Positions 1-6,283 of a stretch of 8,188 nt of DNA are shown piece by piece. The stretch spans positions 1 through 8,188 of the forward strand of contig JBHGBB010000178.1 of the NCBI GenBank assembly GCA_041946755.1, given 5' to 3'. A program made the translations under genes and the position numbers. A model generated the notes under the pieces. It searched no databases. It was not told the DNA's origin and saw only the letters and a list, made by a program, of their open reading frames with translations. Within the stretch, counting starts at the first letter, position 1; each line of letters opens with the position of its first letter. Source of the DNA: JBHGBB01 sp041946755 (lineage in GTDB: Bacteria > UBP4 > UBA4092 > JAOAEQ01).

Positions 1-327
1 AGCCGCATGGATGAGATGATTGCCGCCAATAGCTGCGCAATCGCCATCGCCGGTGATAACCATAACGGTCAATTCAGGATTGGCGAATTTCACTCCGGTA
101 GCAAACGCTATTGCTCGACCATGGGCGGTATGCAAGGTATTGAAATCGACATATCCCGCTGATCTTGACGAACACCCGATACCGGATACCACGGCGACTT
201 TATCTTTATCCAATCCCAGATTGTCTATAGCTATAAGCACTGCGCGTAGTGCGATACCATTGCCGCATCCGCTACACCAGATATGCGGAAAATATTGTTG
301 TCGTAAATAAGGTTTAACTTTATCCAT
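1..327 (-). CDS. korB: 2-oxoglutarate:ferredoxin oxidoreductase, beta subunit (5' part only; runs off the left edge)
   Basis: The beta subunit carries thiamine diphosphate and proximal 4Fe-4S binding in the cytoplasmic enzyme that interconverts 2-oxoglutarate + CoA and succinyl-CoA + CO2 using ferredoxin. The 109 visible residues start MDKVKPYLRQQYFPHIWCSG. They show the WCSGCGNG cluster motif (Cys18, Cys21), VSGIGCSSR around 48-55, HTAHGRAIAFATG at 66-78, and the thiamine diphosphate/Mg motif GDGDCAAIGGNH at 93-104. The beta subunit in this family is about 280-300 residues, so roughly the first third is present. The reading frame is open to base 1. The ATG at 327 matches the family N-terminus; only a weak GAGA-like Shine-Dalgarno lies about 11 bases upstream. 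It follows korA by 72 bases. A pyruvate or other 2-oxoacid substrate cannot be excluded from this subunit alone; the aconitase-isocitrate dehydrogenase context argues for 2-oxoglutarate. Confidence 0.93.
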   Translation of the reverse strand, partial: MDKVKPYLRQQYFPHIWCSGCGNGIALRAVLIAIDNLGLDKDKVAVVSGIGCSSRSAGYVDFNTLHTAHGRAIAFATGVKFANPELTVMVITGDGDCAAIGGNHLIHAA

Positions 328-352
328 GATTCATTAATCTCTTTTCTCGTTT

Positions 353-383
353 GTTTGTCAGAATGAAGAATATCGTGACAAAC
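353..383 (-). repeat. Perfect 8-base inverted repeat between korA and korB
   Basis: GTTTGTCA (353-360) and TGACAAAC (376-383) are exact reverse complements, separated by 15 bases. In the minus-strand transcript they would form an 8-bp stem with a 15-base loop inside the 72-base korA-korB spacer, ending about 25 bases before the korB start. No T-tract follows on either strand, so an intrinsic terminator is unlikely. An intercistronic RNA stem affecting processing or stability, or a binding site for a dimeric regulator, are the reasonable readings. Function is inferred; the repeat itself is seen. Confidence 0.5.
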
Positions 384-399
384 CTGTCTTTATACCCTG

Positions 400-1539
400 C
401 TATTTAGCGACCTTTTTAATTTGCTCTAAGATCTGTAAAGGAGTAAATAATTCTCCATTTGCCTGCTGATAACTCGTTACCGAGCATTTCCCATGAGTCG
501 CGCGTTCGATTTCCAAGACCAGTTGTCCCAGATTCATTTCGGGAACAATAATCTGTTTTACCTTTTTTGCGGTTTCGCAGATAATCTCTTCCGGAAAAGG
601 CCAGATGGTGATTAATTGAATTAATCCAATTCGAATACCAAGTGCCCGAGCTTGTCTGACTGCGCTTAATGATGAACGGGTAGTTGAACCAAATGTTACT
701 ACCGCATATTCGGCATCATTCATTTCATATTGGTTAATTAAGGTTATATCGGTTTTAGCTATATCAAGTTTATGATGCAGTCGAGTTAATAAGGTTTGGG
801 TTTTTTCCGGGGTTGCCGTTGGAAATCCGGCTTCAGTATGCGTTAATCCAGTGATATTATATCGATGTCCGGAACCGAAATGAGCAAAGGGTGGTACTTC
901 AGTTTTCGGGTCTGCTTGAAAAGGATAATAGGTTTCTAGTTCAGTCGGTGCGGTGGGTCGGTTGATAATTTCCAATTCAGATTGTTCAGGGATTTCGATT
1001 ATTTCCCGAGTATGAGCGACAACTTCATCGGATAATAATATAGCGGGTACCCGGTATTGTTCTGAAAAATTGATAGCTTTTATGGTTAAATGAAACGTCT
1101 CTTTCACTGAGCATGGGGCCAAAACGATTATTGGATGGTCGCCATGCGTTCCCCAACGGGCTTGCATAACATCGCCTTGTGCGGGTAGGGTAGGTAATCC
1201 AGTACTAGGACCACCGCGTTGAACGTTAACAATTAAACAGGGGATTTCGCAAAAACTTGCATATCCGATAAGCTCTTGTTTTAATGAAAAGCCGGGACCG
1301 CTGGTTGCAGTCATCGATTTTAAACCGGTTAATGAGGCACCGATGGTCGCTGCCATGGAAGCAATTTCATCTTCCATCTGAATGAACTTACCGCCTACTT
1401 GCGGTAATCGCGCAGCGAGATATTCGGCTATTTCAGATGAAGGAGTTATCGGATATCCCGCAAAAAAACGAACTCCAGCCATAACCGCAGCTTCTGCACA
1501 AGCTTCATTACCTTGTAAAAATTTGATTTGTTTAGCCAT
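400..1539 (-). CDS. korA: 2-oxoglutarate:ferredoxin oxidoreductase, alpha subunit
   Basis: This is the partner of the beta subunit in ferredoxin-linked oxidative decarboxylation of 2-oxoglutarate to succinyl-CoA (or reductive carboxylation in reverse). The 379 residues begin directly with the pyrimidine-binding domain: GYPITPSSEI at 28-37, EDEIASMAATIGAS at 56-69, TSGPGFSL at 79-86, QRGGPSTGLPT at 107-117, and GDVMQARWGTHGDHP at 122-136. The KGOR-like stretch GSGHRYNITGLTHTEAGFPT lies at 222-241, and the C-terminal transketolase-like domain carries VPEMNLGQL at 332-340. The length fits the separate alpha subunit of four-subunit enzymes; there is no N-terminal gamma domain as in the ~600-residue fused alphas. 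A distinct gamma subunit, and usually a delta ferredoxin, is therefore expected, but none lies upstream. The ATG gives the usual family N-terminus; no convincing Shine-Dalgarno precedes it. It starts 35 bases after the isocitrate dehydrogenase stop, in the same operon. Confidence 0.93.
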   Translation of the reverse strand: MAKQIKFLQGNEACAEAAVMAGVRFFAGYPITPSSEIAEYLAARLPQVGGKFIQMEDEIASMAATIGASLTGLKSMTATSGPGFSLKQELIGYASFCEIPCLIVNVQRGGPSTGLPTLPAQGDVMQARWGTHGDHPIIVLAPCSVKETFHLTIKAINFSEQYRVPAILLSDEVVAHTREIIEIPEQSELEIINRPTAPTELETYYPFQADPKTEVPPFAHFGSGHRYNITGLTHTEAGFPTATPEKTQTLLTRLHHKLDIAKTDITLINQYEMNDAEYAVVTFGSTTRSSLSAVRQARALGIRIGLIQLITIWPFPEEIICETAKKVKQIIVPEMNLGQLVLEIERATHGKCSVTSYQQANGELFTPLQILEQIKKVAK

Positions 1540-1574
1540 TTTATCGTTCTGTTATTAGATAATACTTTCGATGA

Positions 1575-2651
1575 TTAGTCCTTTCTTAGTTTTGCAATAA
1601 TCGCATTAGCAAATTGATCAGTACCAACCGCAGTTGGATCGTTCCAGTCTGCTTTCATATCGCAGGTAACCGATTTACCTTCAGCAATAACAGCAGCCAC
1701 TGCATGTTCCAATCGAACTGCAGCTTTGGTTTCGCCAAGATGTTGTAACATCATCATACCGGATAAGATTAAGGCGGTAGGATTAAATTTATTTAATCCG
1801 GCATATTGAGGTGATGACCCATGTGTTGCTTCAAATAGAGCAATATCAGAGCCGAAATTCGCTCCTGGCGCCATACCCAGTCCGCCAATTAAACCGGCAC
1901 AAAGGTCGGAAATAATATCGCCGTATAAATTTGGCATTACTAAAATATCATAGAATTCCGGTCTTTGCACTAATTGCATACATAAATTATCGACCAATAC
2001 TTCTTCATAATCGACTTTATGCGCATATGATTTTGCTACTTCCCGAGCGGTTTTATAAAACAATCCATCGGTAGATTTCATAATATTCGCTTTAGTCACC
2101 GCAGTGATTTTTTTACGGTTATGCTTTACCGCATAATTAAAAGCGAATTCAACTATCCGGGTTGTTCCGGTAACAGAAATTGATTTGATACTGATTGCGC
2201 TATCATGTCTGATTTTACCTTTAGCCATCCTAATAATTTGATCAGCTTCTGGAGAATTTAAATCAAACTCGATTCCCGCATATAAATCTTCGGTATTTTC
2301 CCGTATAACAATAATGTCGATATTGGTTGAATATGACCGTACACCTGGATATATTTTGCATGGTCGAACGCAAGCATATAAATCCAGTGCTTGCCGCATC
2401 GATACATTAACACTTCTGAATCCGGTTCCAATGGGGGTCGTGATCGGTCCTTTAAGCGCAAGTTTGTTCGTACGGATACTATTGAGAACAGACGCTGGTA
2501 GTGGATTTCCGAATTTTTCTATCGCTGTTAGCCCGGCTTCTTGTATGTCCCAATCAAAAGCAACTCCGGTTGCTTCAAGAACACGCTTGGTAGCCTGTAT
2601 AAGTTCCGGTCCAGTCCCATCACCGGGGATAAGGGTAATTCGGTATGCCAT
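1575..2651 (-). CDS. icd: Isocitrate dehydrogenase (NAD- or NADP-dependent, isocitrate/isopropylmalate family)
   Basis: This cytoplasmic enzyme oxidises isocitrate to 2-oxoglutarate and CO2. The 358-residue length matches the short IDH3/homoisocitrate-like branch rather than the ~415-residue E. coli type. Residues equivalent to the E. coli isocitrate site are present: Ser80, Asn82, Arg86, Arg96, Arg117 and Tyr124 in RENTEDLYAGIE, and Lys187 in TKANIMK. The metal-binding Asp cluster falls at Asp221 and in NLYGDIISD (Asp245, Asp249). ENTEDLYAGIE favours isocitrate over 3-isopropylmalate dehydrogenase. At the cofactor switch the sequence reads SSPQYAG (Gln282-Tyr283), neither the Asp-Ile of NAD enzymes nor the Lys-Tyr of E. 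coli NADP enzyme, so the cofactor is unresolved. The ATG lies 1 base after the aconitase stop (TAATATGG) with no Shine-Dalgarno, which points to translational coupling. The enzyme hands its product to the korAB enzyme encoded next. Confidence 0.93.
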   Translation of the reverse strand: MAYRITLIPGDGTGPELIQATKRVLEATGVAFDWDIQEAGLTAIEKFGNPLPASVLNSIRTNKLALKGPITTPIGTGFRSVNVSMRQALDLYACVRPCKIYPGVRSYSTNIDIIVIRENTEDLYAGIEFDLNSPEADQIIRMAKGKIRHDSAISIKSISVTGTTRIVEFAFNYAVKHNRKKITAVTKANIMKSTDGLFYKTAREVAKSYAHKVDYEEVLVDNLCMQLVQRPEFYDILVMPNLYGDIISDLCAGLIGGLGMAPGANFGSDIALFEATHGSSPQYAGLNKFNPTALILSGMMMLQHLGETKAAVRLEHAVAAVIAEGKSVTCDMKADWNDPTAVGTDQFANAIIAKLRKD

Positions 2652-2652
2652 A

Positions 2653-4590
2653 TTATAAGCTTTTACTGGGTAATGATTTTATATAATTCAGTAATCCCCC
2701 AGCTAAAATAATATCAATTTGGCGCTGGGTTAAAGCATGGTTAACCTGAAAATAGCTATGTTGTGTTATGTTATATATTGTTAACGGTTGTTTAGGTATC
2801 AACGTTGTTCTGATATTGCTAACCTCTAATTTATCACTTTGTTTGATGGTATCATAATCAGCTTTGTTGACGAATACCAAAGGAATAATACCAAAATTAA
2901 TTAAATTCGTTCGATGGATGCGAGCAAAAGATTTTACGAATACTGCTTTAATTCCAAGATACATTGGGGCTAACGCTGCATGCTCTCGACTCGATCCTTG
3001 TCCATAATTTTCTCCCCCAATAATAAATCCGCCATGCGCAGCTAAAGCACGTTGTGCGAAATTCGGATCTATCGGTTCAAATACATGTAAGGCAATTGCT
3101 GGAATATTCGATCTTAAAGGCAGAACTTTTGCACCTGCCGGCATAATATGGTCAGTGGTAATATTATCTCCTACCTTTAGTAGAACCTCATCGGATAGGG
3201 TATTGGGTAAAATCGTATTTTGAGGTAAAGGACGAATGTTTGGTCCCCGAATAATTTCGATTTGTTGTGGCTCTTTTGCCGGAGGGATAATCAAACTATC
3301 ATCAATGAGAAAATCTTTCGGAATGATTACGGATATTGTCTCATTCATAGCTCTTGGATCAGTGATTTTACCGGTAAGTGCAGCCATAACTGCGGTTTCC
3401 GGACTACTTAAATATACCTGAGCAGAAGCGGTACCCGACCTGCCTTCAAAATTCCGGTTGAAGCTGCGAATTGAGACACTATTGCTAGCAGGCGCTTGTC
3501 CCATACCAATACAAGGACCACAAGCATTTTCGAGAATCCGAACTCCGGCACTGATCAATTCTGATAAATAACCATCACGGGAGATCATTTCTAATACCTG
3601 TTTTGAACCGGGATTGATGGTAAAACTTACCTCCGGATGGATTTTCTTACCCATTACCATCTTTGCTACTCTGATTAAATCAATATAAGATGAATTGGTA
3701 CAACTCCCGATGCATACTTGATGTACTTTAATACCAGCTATCTCTTTTACTTTCACTACTTTATCAGGACTATGGGCTTGCGCTATCAATGGTTCTAGTT
3801 CAGATAAATCGATGTTGATAGTCTCGTCATACTGAGCATCGCTATCAGCAGCAATCGAATTCCAGCTCTGTTCTCTTTTTTGCGATTTCAAGAAAGCCAT
3901 TGTGATAGCATCAGAGGGAAATATTGAACTGGTTGCACCGAGTTCTGCACCCATATTAGTAATTGTCGATCTTTCTGGCACAGTTAGAACCGTAACTCCG
4001 TCACCCGTATATTCAAATATCTTGCCAACTCCACCTTTTACGGTTAATCGACGTAACATTTCGAGAATAATATCTTTTGCGGTTACCCACGGCTGTAGTT
4101 TACCAGTTAAATTAACTTGAACTATTTTGGGCATCATCATATAAAACGGACTACCACCCATAGCGACAGCCACATCTAGACCACCGACCCCAATGGCTAA
4201 CATCCCCAATCCGCCTGCGGTTGGAGTATGGCTATCAGAACCCAGCAACGTTTGGCCAGGAATACCAAATCGTTCCAAATGGACTTGATGACAAATCCCA
4301 TTACCCGGTTTTGAGAAATAAATTCCATATTTTGCAGCTATCGATTGTAGAAATATATGATCATCAGCATTTTCAAATCCGGTTTGGAGCATATTATGGT
4401 CAACATAACTTACTGATAGTTTTGTTGTTACTTGAGGAAGCTCTAAAGTTTCAAACTGGAGGTAAGCCATGGTTCCAGTAGCATCCTGGGTAAGTGTTTG
4501 GTCGATTGAAATAGCAATTTCTTCACCGGCAATTATTTGACCACTTGCCAGATGATTAGCGATAATTTTTCGTGCGATATTTTGTTTCAT
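2653..4590 (-). CDS. acn: Aconitate hydratase (Aquifex-type aconitase)
   Basis: This 4Fe-4S enzyme isomerises citrate and isocitrate in the cytoplasm, and is the first gene of the aconitase-isocitrate dehydrogenase-korAB operon. The 645 residues cover the whole family: DQTLTQDATGTMAY at 30-42, YVDHN at 62-66, GSDSHTPTAGGLG at 117-129, and the three cluster cysteines Cys297 (IGSCTNSSYIDL) and Cys357/Cys360 (ACGPCIGMGQAPAS). The swivel domain has GDNITTDHIMPAG at 474-486, GGENYGQGSSREHAAL at 525-540 (catalytic Ser region), and KSFARIHRTNLINFG at 553-567. The N-terminus (KIIANHLASG... then DQTLTQDATG) and the length resemble the subgroup named for Aquifex rather than the ~890-residue AcnA or ~860-residue AcnB. 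The ATG fits the family start. No Shine-Dalgarno is visible; instead a 15-base palindrome sits 10-24 bases upstream. Homoaconitase or isopropylmalate isomerase is less likely given fused small and large domains and the operon partners. Confidence 0.95.
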   Translation of the reverse strand: MKQNIARKIIANHLASGQIIAGEEIAISIDQTLTQDATGTMAYLQFETLELPQVTTKLSVSYVDHNMLQTGFENADDHIFLQSIAAKYGIYFSKPGNGICHQVHLERFGIPGQTLLGSDSHTPTAGGLGMLAIGVGGLDVAVAMGGSPFYMMMPKIVQVNLTGKLQPWVTAKDIILEMLRRLTVKGGVGKIFEYTGDGVTVLTVPERSTITNMGAELGATSSIFPSDAITMAFLKSQKREQSWNSIAADSDAQYDETINIDLSELEPLIAQAHSPDKVVKVKEIAGIKVHQVCIGSCTNSSYIDLIRVAKMVMGKKIHPEVSFTINPGSKQVLEMISRDGYLSELISAGVRILENACGPCIGMGQAPASNSVSIRSFNRNFEGRSGTASAQVYLSSPETAVMAALTGKITDPRAMNETISVIIPKDFLIDDSLIIPPAKEPQQIEIIRGPNIRPLPQNTILPNTLSDEVLLKVGDNITTDHIMPAGAKVLPLRSNIPAIALHVFEPIDPNFAQRALAAHGGFIIGGENYGQGSSREHAALAPMYLGIKAVFVKSFARIHRTNLINFGIIPLVFVNKADYDTIKQSDKLEVSNIRTTLIPKQPLTIYNITQHSYFQVNHALTQRQIDIILAGGLLNYIKSLPSKSL

Positions 4591-4599
4591 CGGGATAGG

Positions 4600-4614
4600 C
4601 TAAACTGAGTTTAG
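4600..4614. promoter_or_regulatory. Candidate operator: perfect 15-base palindrome before the aconitase gene
   Basis: CTAAACTGAGTTTAG is a perfect 7+1+7 palindrome centred on 4607, lying 10-24 bases upstream of the aconitase ATG and about 95 bases upstream of wecB. Such symmetry is typical of a dimeric repressor or activator site. As RNA it could only form a short 5-bp stem with loop CUGAG, so a DNA-binding role is more natural. It overlaps the aconitase leader or, if the TATTCT at 4618-4613 is the -10, the transcription start. No second copy was seen in the window. The regulator is unknown. Confidence 0.45.
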
Positions 4615-4647
4615 AATAAAGAAAGATAGGTTTTTACTATTTTTTAA

Positions 4648-4677
4648 TTCTTAATTCTATTAATTATATTATATAAT
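4648..4677 (+). promoter_or_regulatory. Likely promoter of wecB
   Basis: A perfect TATAAT lies at 4672-4677, followed by a plausible start near 4684 and a leader of about 23 bases to the wecB ATG. The -35 is poor: TTCTTA at 4648-4653 with an 18-base spacer matches TTGACA at three positions. It overlaps the minus-strand TATAAT boxes, so the two divergent promoters would be back to back and could compete. Confidence 0.45.
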
Positions 4678-4689
4678 GTTAACCATCAA
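4663..4689 (-). promoter_or_regulatory. Possible promoter of the aconitase operon
   Basis: On the minus strand two overlapping TATAAT hexamers occur (4673-4668 and 4668-4663). A TTGATG (-35-like, 4/6) lies at 4689-4684, 15 bases from the second, which is shorter than ideal. Transcription would start near 4656, giving a leader of about 65 bases that includes the 15-base palindrome. A weaker alternative -10, TATTCT at 4618-4613, overlaps the palindrome. The region is very AT-rich, so chance matches are easy; confidence is low. Confidence 0.3.
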
Positions 4690-4696
4690 AAAGGAA
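4690..4696 (+). promoter_or_regulatory. Ribosome binding site that decides the wecB start
   Basis: AAAGGAA lies only about 2 bases before an in-frame GTG at 4698 but 10-11 bases before the ATG at 4707. The spacing supports the ATG, and the protein then begins MNKLKVMVIIGTRPEAIK, the usual length ahead of the GTRPE motif. Confidence 0.55.
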
Positions 4697-4706
4697 AGTG
4701 ACTTTA

Positions 4707-5852
4707 ATGAATAAACTCAAGGTAATGGTTATAATTGGGACTCGGCCTGAAGCGATTAAAATGGCTTCTATTATTCGAGTATTAAAACAGAATCAAACCC
4801 GAATCAAGGTAATTGTAGTTACTACTGCTCAGCATCGAGATCTGGTCGATTCGGTTTTACGGTTGTTCGCTATAAAACCGCAAGTGGATTGCAATATCAT
4901 GCAGAAGCAACAAACGCTATCGCAGATTACTATTCGAGCGCTATCGAAATTAAGTCATATAATCGATACTGTAAACCCGCAGGTAGTTCTGGTGCAAGGA
5001 GATACAACTTCAGCATTTGCCGGAGCGTTAGCTGCGTTTTATCATAAAGTGCCAATAGGGCATGTTGAAGCAGGACTGCGGAGTTTTGATAAATATAATC
5101 CATATCCGGAAGAAATCAATCGGAAATTTATTTCGGCTATTGCTGATTGGCATTTTGCGCCTACTAAAACAGCTAAATTAAATCTTATTAAGGAAAATAT
5201 AACCCCATCGAAAATCTTTGTTACCGGGAATACCGGGATAGATGCATTACTATATTTTGCAAAACAAAATTATATTCCCAATATTCCCGAACTTAAAAAA
5301 GTTGATTGGACGAAGCGGATTATTTTAGTTGAAACACATCGGCGAGAAAATTGGGGACAACCCATGCGTAATATCTGTTCGTCGCTGAAGGATATTATCG
5401 AGCGAAACCAGGATTTAGAATTGATTTTTCCTTGTCATCCTAATCCGCAAGTATATCGAACAGTCAACTCGATGTTGGGTAAAAAAGACCGGATGCATAT
5501 CTTTGTAGCCACAAAATATTCTGATTTTGTGCAGCTCATGAAAAAAGCATATCTAATCTTGAGCGATTCCGGTGGCATTCAAGAAGAAGCCCCGGTTTTA
5601 GGTAAACCGGTATTGGTATTGCGAAAGGTTACAGAACGCCCAGAAGCGGTTCGAGCGGGAGCAATTCGAGTTGTTGGAACTAATATCGATAGTATTATTT
5701 CCAATACCCAGCTGTTACTCGATTATCCGACTAAATATCGCAACATGGCTAAAAATACTTATATTTATGGTGATGGAAAAGCAGCATCACGAATTATTAA
5801 TATTCTCTTTTATCATCTCGGATTAAAGAAATCATTACCCCAAGAATTTTAA
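4707..5852 (+). CDS. wecB: UDP-N-acetylglucosamine 2-epimerase (non-hydrolysing)
   Basis: This cytoplasmic enzyme interconverts UDP-GlcNAc and UDP-ManNAc, the precursor of ManNAc or ManNAcA units in surface polysaccharides. The 381 residues match the family length. Motifs in order: GTRPEAIKMA at 11-20, TTAQHRDL at 39-46, QGDTTSAFAGALAA at 97-110 (Asp99), GHVEAGLRSFDKYNPYPEE at 118-136 (Glu121, Glu135/136) followed by INR, TGNTGIDAL at 173-181, VETHRRENWG at 208-217 (His211), CHPNPQVYRTV at 243-253, SDSGGIQEEAPVLGKP at 286-301, and RPEAVRAG at 311-318. All expected catalytic residues are present, and the UDP-binding residues look intact. An upstream in-frame GTG at 4698 would add three residues but sits too close to the Shine-Dalgarno. 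It has its own promoter, stands apart from any visible glycosyltransferase or UDP-ManNAc dehydrogenase gene, and faces away from the aconitase operon. Confidence 0.95.
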   Translation: MNKLKVMVIIGTRPEAIKMASIIRVLKQNQTRIKVIVVTTAQHRDLVDSVLRLFAIKPQVDCNIMQKQQTLSQITIRALSKLSHIIDTVNPQVVLVQGDTTSAFAGALAAFYHKVPIGHVEAGLRSFDKYNPYPEEINRKFISAIADWHFAPTKTAKLNLIKENITPSKIFVTGNTGIDALLYFAKQNYIPNIPELKKVDWTKRIILVETHRRENWGQPMRNICSSLKDIIERNQDLELIFPCHPNPQVYRTVNSMLGKKDRMHIFVATKYSDFVQLMKKAYLILSDSGGIQEEAPVLGKPVLVLRKVTERPEAVRAGAIRVVGTNIDSIISNTQLLLDYPTKYRNMAKNTYIYGDGKAASRIINILFYHLGLKKSLPQEF

Positions 5853-5929
5853 AGCCTGAATGATACATCCAGGATTGAATAACCGGTAATATTTAAGTTT
5901 TAATATAGAAGTAAATAGTGCGATGAGAT

Positions 5930-5958
5930 TTCAAGATTTTCGGATAATGTGCTATATT
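5930..5958 (+). promoter_or_regulatory. Likely promoter of the tatA-tatC cluster (extended -10)
   Basis: In the 159-base wecB-tatA gap, TGCTATATT (5950-5958) is an extended -10: TG, one base, then TATATT (5/6). TTCAAG at 5930-5935 is a weak -35 with a 17-base spacer. Start of transcription would fall near 5965, just ahead of the leader hairpin. GATAAT at 5966-5971 is an alternative -10. No intrinsic terminator for wecB was found in this gap, so read-through from wecB is also possible. No gene was seen in the gap. Confidence 0.4.
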
Positions 5959-5972
5959 GGATAGAGATAATG

Positions 5973-5995
5973 TCGTTGTTGTTATTCAACAATGA
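5973..5995 (+). promoter_or_regulatory. Leader hairpin abutting the tatA Shine-Dalgarno
   Basis: TTGTTG (5976-5981) and CAACAA (5987-5992) pair exactly around a TTATT loop. The stem extends outward by a G-U pair (5975/5993), C-G (5974/5994) and T-A (5973/5995), giving about 9 bp. It ends at the first A of AAAGGAG (5995-6001). No T-tract follows, so it is not a classical terminator. It could protect the 5' end of the message or modulate ribosome access; that is inference. Confidence 0.4.
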
Positions 5996-6011
5996 AAGGA
6001 GATAAATAGAT

Positions 6012-6233
6012 ATGTGGCCACAAGGATCAGAATGGATATTGGTAGTACTAGCTGCTTTAATAATATTCGGCCCTAAAAATTTACCGAAAATCGGTCGTGC
6101 ACTCGGAAGTGGCATTAAAGAATTTAAAGATAGTATAAAAGGTATGAGCAGTTCTGAAGAAGACGAGGAGAAAGATAAAAATCAGAAATCTACCGATCAG
6201 AAAAAAGATGATACTAAATCCTTATCCGGTTAA
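6012..6233 (+). CDS. tatA: Sec-independent (Tat) translocase pore subunit TatA
   Basis: TatA forms the oligomeric channel of the twin-arginine pathway, which moves folded proteins, often cofactor-bearing, across the inner membrane. The 73 residues have the family layout: a short N-out segment MWPQGSE, one membrane helix at about 7-19, the hinge FGPKNLP at 19-25, an amphipathic helix at about 26-43 (KIGRALGSGIKEFKDSIK), and a highly charged, low-complexity tail rich in Glu, Lys and Asp. The Glu7 ahead of the helix and the FGPKNLP hinge are typical of TatA of minimal TatA-TatC systems that lack a separate TatB. The ATG has a strong Shine-Dalgarno, AAAGGAG, with a 10-base gap. tatC follows 50 bases later. 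No tatB is present here; a second tatA/B elsewhere in the genome cannot be excluded. Confidence 0.93.
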   Translation: MWPQGSEWILVVLAALIIFGPKNLPKIGRALGSGIKEFKDSIKGMSSSEEDEEKDKNQKSTDQKKDDTKSLSG

Positions 6234-6283
6234 TCGCTAACGTTGTACTGTGTATATTGTTGAAAGGTTGATATATATCCAAA

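Noticed and set aside
353..383. Intrinsic terminator between korA and korB
   Set aside because: The inverted repeat is not GC-rich and neither strand has a T-tract after it; ending transcription between two subunits would also make no sense.
2314..2658. Open frame on the plus strand opposite the start of isocitrate dehydrogenase
   Set aside because: It is antisense to a fully conserved enzyme gene, has no ribosome site, and its translation resembles no protein.
4221..4481. Open frame on the plus strand inside the aconitase gene
   Set aside because: It mirrors the conserved aconitase reading frame and gives a low-complexity, unrecognisable product. The similar frames at 3236-3421, 3902-4120 and 20-310 are rejected for the same reason.
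1575..4590. Leucine or lysine biosynthesis pair (isopropylmalate or homoisocitrate enzymes)
   Set aside because: The dehydrogenase has ENTEDLYAGIE and the full isocitrate-binding set, the hydratase is a single fused aconitase, and korAB follows.
4698..4706. GTG at 4698 as the wecB start
   Set aside because: The Shine-Dalgarno is only about 2 bases away, and the ATG three codons later gives proper spacing and the usual family N-terminus.
5992..6009. Five-codon frame ATG AAA GGA GAT AAA TAG ending just before the tatA ATG
   Set aside because: It has no ribosome site of its own and consists mainly of the tatA Shine-Dalgarno; probably chance, though a leader peptide cannot be fully excluded.
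5900..6115. Minus-strand open frame covering the tatA leader and 5' end
   Set aside because: It lies antisense to tatA, which has a strong ribosome site and clear family motifs; the translation has no recognisable feature.
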